This document shows positions 1 to 8,123 of a DNA stretch of 32,842 nt, piece after piece. How positions within the stretch are numbered: position 1 is the first letter of the stretch; every line of letters begins with the position of its first letter. The notes beneath the pieces were generated by a model that was given only the letters and a program-made list of their open reading frames with translations, made no database searches and had not been told where the DNA came from. This stretch comes from a bacterium (lineage in GTDB: Bacteria > Bacteroidota > Bacteroidia > Cytophagales > Thermonemataceae): NCBI GenBank assembly GCA_025362415.1, contig JANYGM010000204.1:1-32842 (forward strand), written 5' to 3'. The position numbers and the translations under genes are program-made.

Positions 1-76
1 CAGTACCTAATTCATAAGATTTTAGGTCAATAGACTCACCTAAGTCATTTTCTATGATTATTCTAATTTTTGTCAT
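1..76 (-). CDS. N-terminal fragment of an unknown small protein (clipped by window edge)
   Basis: Reading the minus strand from an ATG at 76 gives 25 codons without a stop, beginning MTKIRIIIENDLGES, and the frame runs off the window. It lies about 100 bp downstream of the polysaccharide permease on the same strand. The Wzt-like ATPase expected beside such a permease would show a Walker A motif further in, which cannot be seen here, so the family is unknown. The start is supported only by the open frame and by clean intergenic sequence upstream. Confidence 0.4.
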   Translation of the reverse strand, partial: MTKIRIIIENDLGESIDLKSYELGT

Positions 77-115
77 AAGAGTTTTTTTCGTAAAGTTACA
101 TAAAAATCAATATAT

Positions 116-179
116 TTGCAACGGAACTTTTACAGCAACAATTATTTTATATTCGTACCTCGTAGTTCATACCTCGTAC
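116..179. repeat. Intergenic repeat tract: GTTGCAACG-type element plus ACG-rich short tandem repeats
   Basis: Positions 116-139 (TTGCAACGGAACTTTTACAG...) recur nearly identically at 1408-1431 in the next intergenic gap. Positions 153-179 carry degenerate copies of a tacgag/tacgaa motif that is found in many other gaps of this window. No gene is visible here. Confidence 0.6.
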
Positions 180-1067
180 TTAAACTGTATCCATAAAAGT
201 TTTTTCAACTTTATGAAATAGCATCAAGCCAAAAATAAGCAATAATATACTCACACCACCACTATACAAAATATGCCACCATTCAAAAGCTCCCTGACCA
301 AAAAAAGCAAAACGGAAAAGCTCAATAATAGGCACTATTGGATTAAAAACCAACCAGTTACGAGTTTCTGCACTTAACATAGAAAGTGGATAAATGACCG
401 CAGAACCATACATCAAAAGTTGTACGCCAAAACTCACCAAATGCGTAAAATCTCTGTATTTGGTTGTCAAGGCAGAAAGAATAATGCCCAATGCTAAACT
501 CAAAATAGACATAATCAAAAGCAAGACAGGCAACATCAACAAATAAATATTAGGCTTCAAAACTACTCCTGCTATCCAAAAACCAATATAAAAACCCAAA
601 AACAAAACGAACTGTATGCCAAATGAGAAAAAAGTAGCAATTACATTTGCCACAGGTACAGTCATTCTTGGGAAATACACTTTTCCAAAAATACTGGCAT
701 TACTCGTGAATGTACTAGCCGTTTTGGTAAGGGCAGCAGCAAAAAAATTCCAAATAGTAACACCACACATATAAAATAAAAATTGCGGTTGTCCGTCTGT
801 GGAAAGGTTCGCAATTCGTCCAAAAATCACATAAAAAGTGAGTGCTGTAAGTATTGGTTGAATAATATGCCAAAGTGGTCCTAAAATAGTCTGTTTATAA
901 ACAGATACAAAATCACGCCAAACAAAAAGCATTATCAAATCTCTGTACCGCCAAAGCTCGCCCAAATGCAAATCTAACCACTTGTTTTTTGGTTCAATGA
1001 TTTCTGTCCATTCTGTTTGAAGGGCGTTTTGCTTAGAAATATCACTAGAAATAGTTTTTTCTATCAT
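180..1067 (-). CDS. ABC-2 type permease for polysaccharide / O-antigen export (Wzm/TagG family)
   Basis: This 295-residue inner-membrane protein would form the channel of an ABC exporter moving lipid-linked polysaccharide (O-antigen, capsule or teichoic-acid-like chains) out of the cytoplasm. It has the hallmark layout of the family: a cytoplasmic N-terminus, an amphipathic region ending in WRYRDLIMLFVWRDF, the segment YKQTILGPLWHIIQPI, then about six hydrophobic helices and a C-terminal helix ending KVEKTFMDTV. The length is typical of Wzm, KpsM and TagG permeases. No ATPase partner is complete in the window; the clipped downstream frame is not recognisable as one. Upstream is a long repeat-rich gap, so it may have its own promoter. 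The ATG at 1067 precedes the whole conserved region. The family assignment is secure, the exact cargo unknown. Confidence 0.88.
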   Translation of the reverse strand: MIEKTISSDISKQNALQTEWTEIIEPKNKWLDLHLGELWRYRDLIMLFVWRDFVSVYKQTILGPLWHIIQPILTALTFYVIFGRIANLSTDGQPQFLFYMCGVTIWNFFAAALTKTASTFTSNASIFGKVYFPRMTVPVANVIATFFSFGIQFVLFLGFYIGFWIAGVVLKPNIYLLMLPVLLLIMSILSLALGIILSALTTKYRDFTHLVSFGVQLLMYGSAVIYPLSMLSAETRNWLVFNPIVPIIELFRFAFFGQGAFEWWHILYSGGVSILLLIFGLMLFHKVEKTFMDTV

Positions 1068-1101
1068 TATTTTATAATAAATTTCAAAATGTAGCTAAAC
1101 A

Positions 1102-1133
1102 AATTTTCCAAATTCATAAGAATTTGGAAAATT
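1102..1133. repeat. Perfect hairpin, 14-bp arms with ATAA loop
   Basis: Arms AATTTTCCAAATTC and GAATTTGGAAAATT are exact complements around ATAA. It lies between the HTH gene and the permease. Neither strand has a strong T tract after the stem, so it is not a classical terminator; it could stabilise mRNA or be another palindromic repeat. Confidence 0.6.
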
Positions 1134-1137
1134 ATTG

Positions 1138-1270
1138 GTGAAGTCAAGTGTTTTCCACCTGACTTCAATTGAGTTGTTAAATATTTCGTGAAGTCAGGTG
1201 TTTCCACCTAACTTCAATTGAAAGTCTTAAAAGCTATTTCTTAAAGTCAGGTGGAAACACCTGACTTCAC
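1138..1270. repeat. Cluster of three GAAGTC-type REP palindromes
   Basis: Three copies of the palindrome with arms GAAGTCAGGTG / CACCTGACTTC lie at about 1139-1168, 1190-1217 and 1243-1270. The first two have a TTTC-side loop and the third is inverted (GAAA loop). Copy 1 has gtcaagtgt and an extra T, and copy 2 has a cctaac mismatch, so they are diverged. The same palindrome flanks the RAYT transposase gene at 22507-23429. Confidence 0.8.
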
Positions 1271-1298
1271 AAGGAATGCCGTTATCTAATTGTATTCA

Positions 1299-1431
1299 TT
1301 GTTACTGTAAATTATTCGTTGCAATTTTTGGGAAAAACGTTTGGTGGGGACACCAAACGTGGGTTATAACATTGTTTGGTGTCCTCACCAAACAACAAGA
1401 CACTATTTTGCAACGTAACTTTTACAGCAAC
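1299..1431. repeat. MITE-like inverted-repeat element containing two GGTG/CACC palindromes
   Basis: About 23-bp imperfect inverted ends (1300-1322, ending TTCGTTGCAA, and 1408-1430, beginning TTGCAACGTAAC) enclose two perfect palindromes. One is 1337-1360, arms ACGTTTGGTG/CACCAAACGT around GGGA; the other is 1372-1395, arms TTGTTTGGTG/CACCAAACAA around TCCT. No convincing protein frame is present. Together with the REP cluster this accounts for most of the 400-bp gap. Confidence 0.55.
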
Positions 1432-1435
1432 TATT

Positions 1436-1470
1436 CATTCACAATTCATAATTCATAATTCATAATTAAA
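1436..1470. repeat. AATTCATAATTCATA short tandem repeat
   Basis: About four head-to-tail copies of a 9-bp unit (attcataat/attcacaat) sit just downstream of the HTH gene stop. Similar tracts occur at about 2847-2872, 13230-13254, 16244-16266 and 30589-30605. Confidence 0.6.
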
Positions 1471-1476
1471 AATTAC

Positions 1477-2589
1477 TTATTCTGTATATGTTTCAACAAA
1501 AAATGGTTCTCTATGTGCAATTTGCTTGCCCCATCTGTCATCTTCTCTAATATTTGTGATAGTATTTTCTAATTTCATCAGAAGATTATTAAAAAATGTA
1601 AGCCTTGCGCCCTCATTACTGCCAGTAATAAACATAGAAGTATCCAAATGAGAACGCAAAAATTCTTCTGCATCTTTACAAAATACTTCACCTTGTGTAA
1701 CAATAGTATTGAATGATTGTACACGAATATAACAATATTGTTGTTCTTTCGCTTTTGCAAACACATAATTCGTGCCAACTGGGTCATTGCTTTGGTACAA
1801 TTTGTAAGTAGCACCAGTACCTTTTTGCCCTCTGTAAGTCATTTTTTGAATATCTAGTAGCACATCTGCAAATTCAGACACAATTCGTGCAGTTTGCTGC
1901 TTGTCTTTAAGAAGTCCCATTTGCCAATACCTATTGATTTGTGTCAAAGTGGCATCAGCAGAGCGTGGTGTCCATATTTCAGTAGAATTTACTTTTGTGT
2001 AAGTATTATGAAGTTCTTCTCCTAATTCTAACAAATCCGCAGGAATAAGACTTATATCAAAGCTAACATCATCAAATTCAGGAAGTTGTAATACAGTACG
2101 TAGCCAAGCAAACATCTTAAAAGCAGCGTGTTCTTTGTGTTTGAAGTGATAAAAAAGAGGTACGTCATCAGCAGCATACATAAGTTGCCCATCTTCTTTG
2201 CTTACTTTATCAAGTATTTTAAGCAAACCTTCCAAATATTTTTTAAAAGTTGCCATTGAGTTAAGCACTTTATAATTAAATACTGTATTCTCTTCTTGTG
2301 TAGGCAATAAGGAAGTAAGTGGTACCTCATAATGCTTGCTCAAAAGCACTGCTTCATCAAGGCTAAGCGCAGAAACCCCTCTTATGCGTCTGTACGCACT
2401 ATCATTACTAACGCCAAAAAGCTCTGCCATCACAGCTACCATATCAAATGTACCCTCAATGCTGGCATTAGTCTTTATTGCGTTCAAAAACTGCTTTTGT
2501 ATAGGAAATTCTATACTTTCTAAAGGTGTTTCTTTTTTTGCTACCTTTTGTGGAATAGGTCCTATAAAATCTTTTCTTCTTCTTCCCAT
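1477..2589 (-). CDS. Helix-turn-helix (BetR-like) transcriptional regulator, Bacteroidota type
   Basis: The predicted cytoplasmic protein is 370 residues. An N-terminal DNA-binding domain is suggested by the segment MAELFGVSNDSAYRRIRG followed by LSLDEAVLLSKHYEVPL, an XRE/BetR-style helix-turn-helix in about residues 35-85. The remaining ~280 residues are a mixed alpha/beta region with no motif I recognise; it may sense a ligand or mediate oligomerisation. The frame can be extended upstream to a TTG at 2634, but that codon sits inside a likely -7 box (TACTTTTG, 2639-2632) and would add a non-conserved MYQCFSHHNNKNNYF leader, so I use the ATG at 2589 (MGRRRKDF). The gene is separated from its neighbours by long gaps, consistent with monocistronic expression. 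The regulated genes are unknown. Confidence 0.7.
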   Translation of the reverse strand: MGRRRKDFIGPIPQKVAKKETPLESIEFPIQKQFLNAIKTNASIEGTFDMVAVMAELFGVSNDSAYRRIRGVSALSLDEAVLLSKHYEVPLTSLLPTQEENTVFNYKVLNSMATFKKYLEGLLKILDKVSKEDGQLMYAADDVPLFYHFKHKEHAAFKMFAWLRTVLQLPEFDDVSFDISLIPADLLELGEELHNTYTKVNSTEIWTPRSADATLTQINRYWQMGLLKDKQQTARIVSEFADVLLDIQKMTYRGQKGTGATYKLYQSNDPVGTNYVFAKAKEQQYCYIRVQSFNTIVTQGEVFCKDAEEFLRSHLDTSMFITGSNEGARLTFFNNLLMKLENTITNIREDDRWGKQIAHREPFFVETYTE

Positions 2590-2631
2590 AAAATAATTAT
2601 TTTTGTTGTTATGATGGCTAAAACATTGATA

Positions 2632-2639
2632 CAAAAGTA
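2632..2639 (-). promoter_or_regulatory. Candidate -7 promoter box for the HTH gene
   Basis: TACTTTTG on the minus strand matches the Bacteroidota TAnnTTTG -7 consensus about 43 bp before the chosen ATG. No clear TTTG lies at the -33 spacing, so this is a partial match. Confidence 0.35.
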
Positions 2640-2640
2640 A

Positions 2641-2881
2641 AGATAATTCTTGTAATATCTATATAATTGCGGTTTTTTTACGAAAAAAATATTATTATCT
2701 ACTATTTTCTTGTTTTTTTATGATAAAATGCTAATTTTGAAGTTTAAGTAAGTTGTTCAAATTAGTTTATGTTCTTATTTGACCAAAAAATACATAATTA
2801 TTTGATTATCAAAGTTTTGTATTTATTTACACTAGCAATTGCTAGTTCACAATTAATAATTCACAATTACTTATCTTCTTA
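2641..2881. other. AT-rich divergent intergenic region (HTH gene / mpl)
   Basis: About 240 bp between two divergent genes. It holds AT-rich sequence and a short aattaataattcacaatt tract at 2847-2872 immediately upstream of mpl. No further gene or hairpin is evident. Confidence 0.6.
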
Positions 2882-4246
2882 ATGTCAGAAAAAGTACATT
2901 TTATAGCTATTGGCGGTAGTGCTATGCACAATCTCGCTCTTGCACTTGCTCAAAAAGGGCATCAAGTAACTGGTTCAGATGATGAGATTTTTGAGCCTTC
3001 ACGCACTCGTTTAGCCAATGCAAACCTCTTGCCTGCTGAAATGGGCTGGTTTCCTGACAAAATAGACAAATCCTATGATGCCATTATTGTAGGTATGCAC
3101 GCACGTAAAGACAACCCAGAGATAGTAAAAGCTCGTGAACTAGAAATCCCAGTATATTCTTATCCAGAATATATTTATGCGCAATCTATTGATAAACAAC
3201 GAGTAGTAATAGGCGGAAGTCACGGGAAAACGACTATTACGGCTATGATTATGCACGTTTTGAAGTACAATAACCGTAAATTTGATTTTATGGTAGGCGC
3301 ACAAGTGGAAGGATTTGATGTAATGGTAAAACTTTCAGATGATGCCGCTATGATTATCTTAGAAGGAGATGAATATCCTGCTTCTCCCCTTGCACCAAAA
3401 CCTAAATTTTTGTATTACAAACATCACTTAGCCCTCATTAGTGGCATTGCTTGGGATCATATCAATGCTTATCCAACAGAAAACGACTATGTTCGTCAGT
3501 TTGACAAACTAGCTGATGCCACACCAAAAGGTGGTGCATTAGTCTTTAATGATGACGACCATTTGGCGCATATTATTTGCCAAAGAGAGCGTGAAGATGT
3601 CTTACAAGTGCCTTACAGCACACACCCACACAAAATTATCAACGGGAAAACTTTTTTGGAAACCTCAAAAGGACAAGTTTATATTGAAGTTTTTGGAGAA
3701 CATAATCTCAAAAATCTTGCAGGTGCAAAATCTGTTTGTATGCGTCTTAATGTTACTGAAATGGAGTTTTATAATGCTATTTCTACCTTCAAAGGTGCTG
3801 CTAATAGACTAGAACTTTTAGCGCAAAATGCTCAAACGAATGTTTATAAAGATTTTGCTCACGCACCATCTAAGCTAAAAGCTACTACACGTGCCGTAAA
3901 AAAACAATTTCCTGAAAGAAAGCTAGTCGCTTGTATGGAACTTCATACGTTTAGTAGTCTTAATAAGGAGTTTTTGCGTCAATACAAAGATAGTTTTGCT
4001 GCTGCTGATGTGGCGGTTGTCTATTTTAATCCACAAACAGTAGCGCACAAAAACCTTGAAAGTATTTCTTTTGAAGACATCAAAAACGGCTTTAATGATA
4101 CTAATTTGGTTATTTTTGATGATAGTGAAAAACTAAAAGAATATTTACTTGCTCAAAATTGGACAAACAAAAACCTACTTTTGATGAGTTCTGGCAATTA
4201 TAATAACGTCAATACCAAAGATTTGAGTATGAAAATAGTAGGATAA
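2882..4246 (+). CDS. mpl: Mur ligase, UDP-MurNAc:tripeptide ligase-like (Mpl) protein
   Basis: The 454-residue cytoplasmic ATP-dependent ligase should join recycled L-Ala-gamma-D-Glu-meso-DAP to UDP-MurNAc, returning wall fragments to precursor synthesis. The three Mur-ligase domains are visible. The N-terminal Rossmann fold has HFIAIGGSAMHNLALALA (residues 6-23). The central ATPase has the P-loop GGSHGKTT (111-118), with GDEYPASPLAPK and DHINAYPT following. The C-terminal domain has DFAHAPSKLKATTRA and MELHTFSSLN. Length matches Mpl (about 455). MurC is the closest alternative, but the GSAMHN start and the SPLAPKPKFLYY segment resemble Mpl-type proteins. It has its own terminator downstream and no operon partners, fitting a recycling rather than a division-cluster gene. 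Confidence 0.78.
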   Translation: MSEKVHFIAIGGSAMHNLALALAQKGHQVTGSDDEIFEPSRTRLANANLLPAEMGWFPDKIDKSYDAIIVGMHARKDNPEIVKARELEIPVYSYPEYIYAQSIDKQRVVIGGSHGKTTITAMIMHVLKYNNRKFDFMVGAQVEGFDVMVKLSDDAAMIILEGDEYPASPLAPKPKFLYYKHHLALISGIAWDHINAYPTENDYVRQFDKLADATPKGGALVFNDDDHLAHIICQREREDVLQVPYSTHPHKIINGKTFLETSKGQVYIEVFGEHNLKNLAGAKSVCMRLNVTEMEFYNAISTFKGAANRLELLAQNAQTNVYKDFAHAPSKLKATTRAVKKQFPERKLVACMELHTFSSLNKEFLRQYKDSFAAADVAVVYFNPQTVAHKNLESISFEDIKNGFNDTNLVIFDDSEKLKEYLLAQNWTNKNLLLMSSGNYNNVNTKDLSMKIVG

Positions 4247-4263
4247 TCATCAGAATAATAAGA

Positions 4264-4302
4264 CAAAATCCCATTTAAACATTATGTTTGAATGGGATTT
4301 TG
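4264..4302 (+). terminator. Rho-independent terminator of mpl
   Basis: Stem CAAAATCCCATT / AATGGGATTTTG encloses TAAACATTATGTTTG and starts 17 bp after the mpl stop. The stem itself supplies the A and T tracts, so it could work both ways. Confidence 0.75.
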
Positions 4303-4377
4303 CCTTATCTATAATCATTATCAAAGAATCAACAGTAATATCTAATGCTGATATTTTAATATTTAATATTAAATAAA

Positions 4378-4420
4378 TAAAAAACACCTTCCAAACATTA
4401 AGTTTAGAAGGTGTTTTTTG
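4378..4420. terminator. Bidirectional terminator between mpl and the T9SS protein gene
   Basis: AAAAAACACCTTC pairs with GAAGGTGTTTTTT around CAAACATTAAGTTTA. T tracts follow on both strands, so it can serve the convergent minus-strand gene. Its loop resembles that of the mpl terminator (AAACATTA.GTTT). Confidence 0.75.
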
Positions 4421-4493
4421 TATCCTAATCTACATTTACAGAAGGTAATCAGTCTTTTGTAAATGTGTCACTTTTGCTGACAAGGCATTTTTT

Positions 4494-7400
4494 TTATTGT
4501 TTAGCTAATCTTTTCAAGACTCTGCCTTTTGAAGTTTCTACTTCCATCAAATAAATGCCATTAGCAAATTTATCCAAAGAGATAGTCATCAAATTACTGT
4601 TATTTTCAGAAGCAAATACAACTTTACCTTGTGCATCATAAACACGTATAGAAGATTTAGCCATATTGATAGTGCTAAAATCAACATTGAAATCACCTTT
4701 ACTTGGATTTGGAGAAACTTTCACCAAATTAGCCAAAGAATTATCAATAGCTGTAACAGAGTTTAGTCTAACATTTAAGCCGTAACCAGTCGTTGCAAAG
4801 CAAGTACTAGGCGTAGGAGATTTTGCAGTTACTAAAAATGTAATGCTAGCAGGTGCTGTAGGAGTTCCTGAAATTACGCCCGTAGCAGTATTCAAAGTAA
4901 GACCAGCAGGTAAAGTTGTAGGTGTAGTAAATTCATAAGTTGCACCAACACCACCAGTAGCCACCAAAGTATGTGTATAAGGTGTTCCTACAATACCTTC
5001 TGGAAGACCAGTAGCCGCCAAGACAACCGCACAATCAGATTTTATTGCATACGTATAAGTAGCTGTTCCTGTACAGTTACGAGGTGGTGTAGTTGTAGCT
5101 ACTACTGTAAATGAACCAGAAGTTCCTACTGCACCTGTTGGTGTTCCTGAGATAACCCCAGTAGCACCCACAAGTGTAAGACCTGCAGGTAATGCACCTG
5201 GCGCACTTGGACCAGTTAAAATAGTGTAAGCATAAGTAACACCTGTAGCACCACCACTAGCACCCAAAGTAACTGGAGTAATAGGCACTCCTGTTACGAA
5301 ATTTAATGCACTAAGCAAAGGAGTGACAACTACTGGAGTACAAGCTGGAAATACTGTAAATGTATAAGTAGCCGTTCCTGTACAAGTAAGTGCTGGAGCA
5401 GTAAGCGTAGCTGTAGCTGTAATCGTGAATGAACCTGTACCTATTGCAGCAACAGTTGGTGTACCAGAGATAATTCCTGTAGCAGGTACAAACGTAAGAC
5501 CAGCAGGCAAAGCACCAGATGTAATAGCATAAGCATAAGTAACTCCCGTAGCTCCACCAGTAGCACTTACAGTAATAGGAGCAATAGCTGTTCCACTTAC
5601 ATAATTTAGTGCGCCAGATGCAGGTGTAACCACTACAGGTGTGCAACCAAGATTTACTGTAAAGTTATAAACAGCTGTTCCTGTGCAACTACCAGGTGTA
5701 GAAGTAGCGGTAATTGTGAATGAACCAGTACCAACTCCTGATGCTAATGGTGTACCAGAGATAACGCCAGCAACAAGTGTAAGACCAGCAGGCAAAACAC
5801 CAGCCGTAACTGCATAAGCATAAGTTGGCGTTCCTGTAACGCCACCACTAGCACCCAAAGTAATAGGAGTAATAGGTGATCCACTTGTGAAAACGAATCC
5901 ACCTACAGGAGGTGAAGGCAAACTAGTAACCGTTACTGCCGTACAAGGTGTAGTTGTTACTGGGAAATTGTAAATTTGTGTAGCACTACATGCACCAGGA
6001 GTAGTAGCTGTTACTGTATAATTTGTTGCTGGTACAGCTACTCCTACGGTTGGTGTACCCGAGATAAGACCAGTGGAAGTGTTAATTGAGAGACCACCAG
6101 GTAAGGCAGGGCTTACAGAATATGTTATTGTACCTGAAGTAGCTACAGCACCTGCATTAAGGGTGTAAGGCGTTCCTGCTGTAGCAACTCCTGCAACTGT
6201 ATTAGTAAACTTGATATTAGTTGTACCAACATCTATCATTAGCCTTGTATTAAGCGTTTGAAGTGTTGGTGTAACCATACCTGCAGATGGTAGTGCACTA
6301 CCAAACAACACATCTGTTTCTACTTGAGCAATGTTTCCTTGTGCAGGTACAAAACCTGCAGGTGAAGCAATATTCTGAGAAGCAAGTGGGCTGTATGCTG
6401 TAGCATTTGCAGTTTGTACTAGACCTGCAAAAAATACTGCACCTGTTGGTATTTGAATGGGGGTGGCAATAGGAAAGCTTTTTGCTGTACCCAAATCAGT
6501 GGCTAAAACTGTGTAATCTGCTGATTGAAATAATACTGCGCCAGCAGCATCTACCACAATACCATTGATTATTTTACCTACCGTTGCCGCATTATCAGAG
6601 ATAGTTACTCTCACATCATTAACAATCACACTACTCGTAGCTGTTTGCTTAAATTTATTAAGCAATACCCCTCCACCAACACCAAAACCAATACCACTAC
6701 CAGTTTGTGGTGCAACATTATTTGCATAACTGAAAGTACCACAAGTAGTCTCTAATGCTAGACTTAAGCTATTATTAGAAGCAGGGTTAGGTACTGTAGT
6801 AGGAGGTGCGGCAGTAGGCTCTGTTACTGTTACCGTTACTGTATTAGTACCTGCTACTGTTGGTGTGAAACCTGCAAAAGAAACATCAATACTAGCTCCT
6901 GCTACAAGGCTAGGAATTGTTTGTGTGTTTGTAAATGTATTTGCACCTGAAATAGTAAGTACTACGTTGAAAGGTGCTGCGAGATTTTGAGAACCTCTAT
7001 TCAATACAGTTGCTTTGATAGCATTGAAAGCAGAAGGACTACCTATTGGCATCTTACCTGGTGAAATGATTTTTGTTACTACTTTATCCGCAGTAAACGG
7101 ATTAAGAATACCAAAACGCATTTCTGGACGAAAAGCACTGTATGCAGTACCAAGCGTATTTGATGCTGGAGCAGCTCCTTGATAACTTGCTGTACCCGCA
7201 TAACCCGTTGCGCCAGCATTTGCTAAATATGCTATTGCTGTTGGAGAAAAAGTTGTAATAGTAAAATCATACGCAATATAAACTCCTTGACCTGTATAGG
7301 CAAATGGCGTACCAAGTGTAATATCATAACTAGTTGCTCCACTAGCTACAGTAAAAGTACAGTTGGTACAAACTTGAGTCATTCCCGTTGTTCCTACAGT

Positions 7401-7742
7401 CCAATCAAATCCTTTTGTATTAGCAACGTCTGTTGTATTAGACATGTAGATGTTTACAGTACCTGCAACTGCTCCTGTTGGTGCTGTAGATGGAGAAAAA
7501 CCAAAAGTTTGAATTGAGTTGGCTGCCCCAAGTAGTGGTGTAAGTTCACTCCCCAAAGCAATAGTGATAGCTCTCATTGCTGGATTTGCTGCAGTAGCAG
7601 CTGGGGCACGTACTCCTGTGGTTCCGCCATTAGCAACTGGCGCAATATTTGGCAAAATAGCTTGCCCATACGCCTGCGTGACCCATGTACCACTCGTCAA
7701 TAGACAGACGAGAAACATAAAAATTCTGGATAATTTTGTCAT
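4494..7742 (-). CDS. Secreted T9SS cargo protein with five He_PIG-like Ig repeats
   Basis: This 1082-residue protein is predicted to be exported by Sec and then displayed or released by the type IX system. A signal peptide covers about residues 1-27, with a hydrophobic core MFLVCLLTSG and an AYGQA cleavage region. Residues ~30-500 include a CARDB-like stretch and Gly/Ala/Thr-rich beta regions. From about 530 to 990 there are five repeats, each with an LPAGLTL...TGVISGTP core and a cysteine near the repeat end (CTGTAVYNFTV type); this resembles putative Ig-like He_PIG domains. The last ~80 residues form a T9SS type-A sorting domain with VSPNPSKGDF, VYDAQGKVV, LDKFANGIYLMEV and a basic LKRLAKQ end. 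It stands alone with its own terminator. Possible roles are adhesion or matrix formation; no catalytic motif is visible. Confidence 0.85.
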   Translation of the reverse strand: MTKLSRIFMFLVCLLTSGTWVTQAYGQAILPNIAPVANGGTTGVRAPAATAANPAMRAITIALGSELTPLLGAANSIQTFGFSPSTAPTGAVAGTVNIYMSNTTDVANTKGFDWTVGTTGMTQVCTNCTFTVASGATSYDITLGTPFAYTGQGVYIAYDFTITTFSPTAIAYLANAGATGYAGTASYQGAAPASNTLGTAYSAFRPEMRFGILNPFTADKVVTKIISPGKMPIGSPSAFNAIKATVLNRGSQNLAAPFNVVLTISGANTFTNTQTIPSLVAGASIDVSFAGFTPTVAGTNTVTVTVTEPTAAPPTTVPNPASNNSLSLALETTCGTFSYANNVAPQTGSGIGFGVGGGVLLNKFKQTATSSVIVNDVRVTISDNAATVGKIINGIVVDAAGAVLFQSADYTVLATDLGTAKSFPIATPIQIPTGAVFFAGLVQTANATAYSPLASQNIASPAGFVPAQGNIAQVETDVLFGSALPSAGMVTPTLQTLNTRLMIDVGTTNIKFTNTVAGVATAGTPYTLNAGAVATSGTITYSVSPALPGGLSINTSTGLISGTPTVGVAVPATNYTVTATTPGACSATQIYNFPVTTTPCTAVTVTSLPSPPVGGFVFTSGSPITPITLGASGGVTGTPTYAYAVTAGVLPAGLTLVAGVISGTPLASGVGTGSFTITATSTPGSCTGTAVYNFTVNLGCTPVVVTPASGALNYVSGTAIAPITVSATGGATGVTYAYAITSGALPAGLTFVPATGIISGTPTVAAIGTGSFTITATATLTAPALTCTGTATYTFTVFPACTPVVVTPLLSALNFVTGVPITPVTLGASGGATGVTYAYTILTGPSAPGALPAGLTLVGATGVISGTPTGAVGTSGSFTVVATTTPPRNCTGTATYTYAIKSDCAVVLAATGLPEGIVGTPYTHTLVATGGVGATYEFTTPTTLPAGLTLNTATGVISGTPTAPASITFLVTAKSPTPSTCFATTGYGLNVRLNSVTAIDNSLANLVKVSPNPSKGDFNVDFSTINMAKSSIRVYDAQGKVVFASENNSNLMTISLDKFANGIYLMEVETSKGRVLKRLAKQ

Positions 7743-7844
7743 TGTGAAATGAAATTTAAGTTAAAATGAAGATTAAAAATTTGTAAGCATAAAAGTAATA
7801 CTTAAAAATATCTAAACCAAATTTTCTTTAAAAAAATATTAAAA

Positions 7845-7883
7845 CAGCCTTCCAAACATTGTGCTTGAAAGGCTTTTTTAATA
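7845..7883 (+). terminator. Orphan terminator-like hairpin upstream of the T9SS protein gene
   Basis: AGCCTT / AAGGCT pair with internal complementarity around CCAAACATTGTGCTTGA, followed by TTTTTT. It shares the 13-mer CCTTCCAAACATT with the hairpin at 4378-4420. No plus-strand gene precedes it, because the neighbouring genes diverge here, so it would terminate antisense or unannotated RNA. Confidence 0.5.
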
Positions 7884-7929
7884 TTTTCTGTATTTCTATG
7901 TCTTCTCTGTGTCTATGTAGTAAAATACA

Positions 7930-8022
7930 CTGCAAACGGGAAGAATTTCGGAAAATGTATTGAAGTCCAGCGGACTGGCTCTAATACAAAATTCATTTTT
8001 CCGAGATGCTTCCCGTTTACAG
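7930..8022. repeat. Long imperfect inverted repeat with inner AGTCC-type palindrome
   Basis: Outer arms 7930-7957 (CTGCAAACGGGAAG...) and 7994-8022 (ending CTTCCCGTTTACAG) are nearly complementary over about 28 bp. Inside is AGTCCAGCGGACT (7964-7976), a palindrome type repeated at 19088-19100 and 19146-19160. It is MITE-like, lies in the 425-bp gap between divergent genes, and contains no protein frame. Confidence 0.65.
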
Positions 8023-8091
8023 TATAAATAATTGATATTTATGTGTTATTGCATTGGATATTTTTAACAATAATTTTTCATTTATTGATTT

Positions 8092-8123
8092 CTTGCATTT
8101 TAAAACAAAATTGATTAAATTTG
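8092..8123 (+). promoter_or_regulatory. Candidate gcvP promoter
   Basis: A -7 box TAAATTTG (8116-8123) follows a CTTG -33-like box (8092-8095) with 20-bp spacing, 44 bp before the gcvP ATG. It fits the Bacteroidota consensus with one mismatch. No glycine-riboswitch aptamer was recognised in the short leader. Confidence 0.55.

Noticed and set aside
1276..1458. Plus-strand 60-codon frame
   Set aside because: It is made entirely of the inverted-repeat element and palindromes; the composition is not protein-like.
1436..1470. 9-bp tandem units as replication iterons
   Set aside because: The same units occur at many unrelated gene borders and no replication initiator gene or DnaA boxes are near.
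5311..5646. Cys/Tyr-rich 111-codon minus-strand frame
   Set aside because: It is an alternative frame of the repetitive T9SS protein gene; its odd composition follows from the Ala/Thr/Gly codon pattern.
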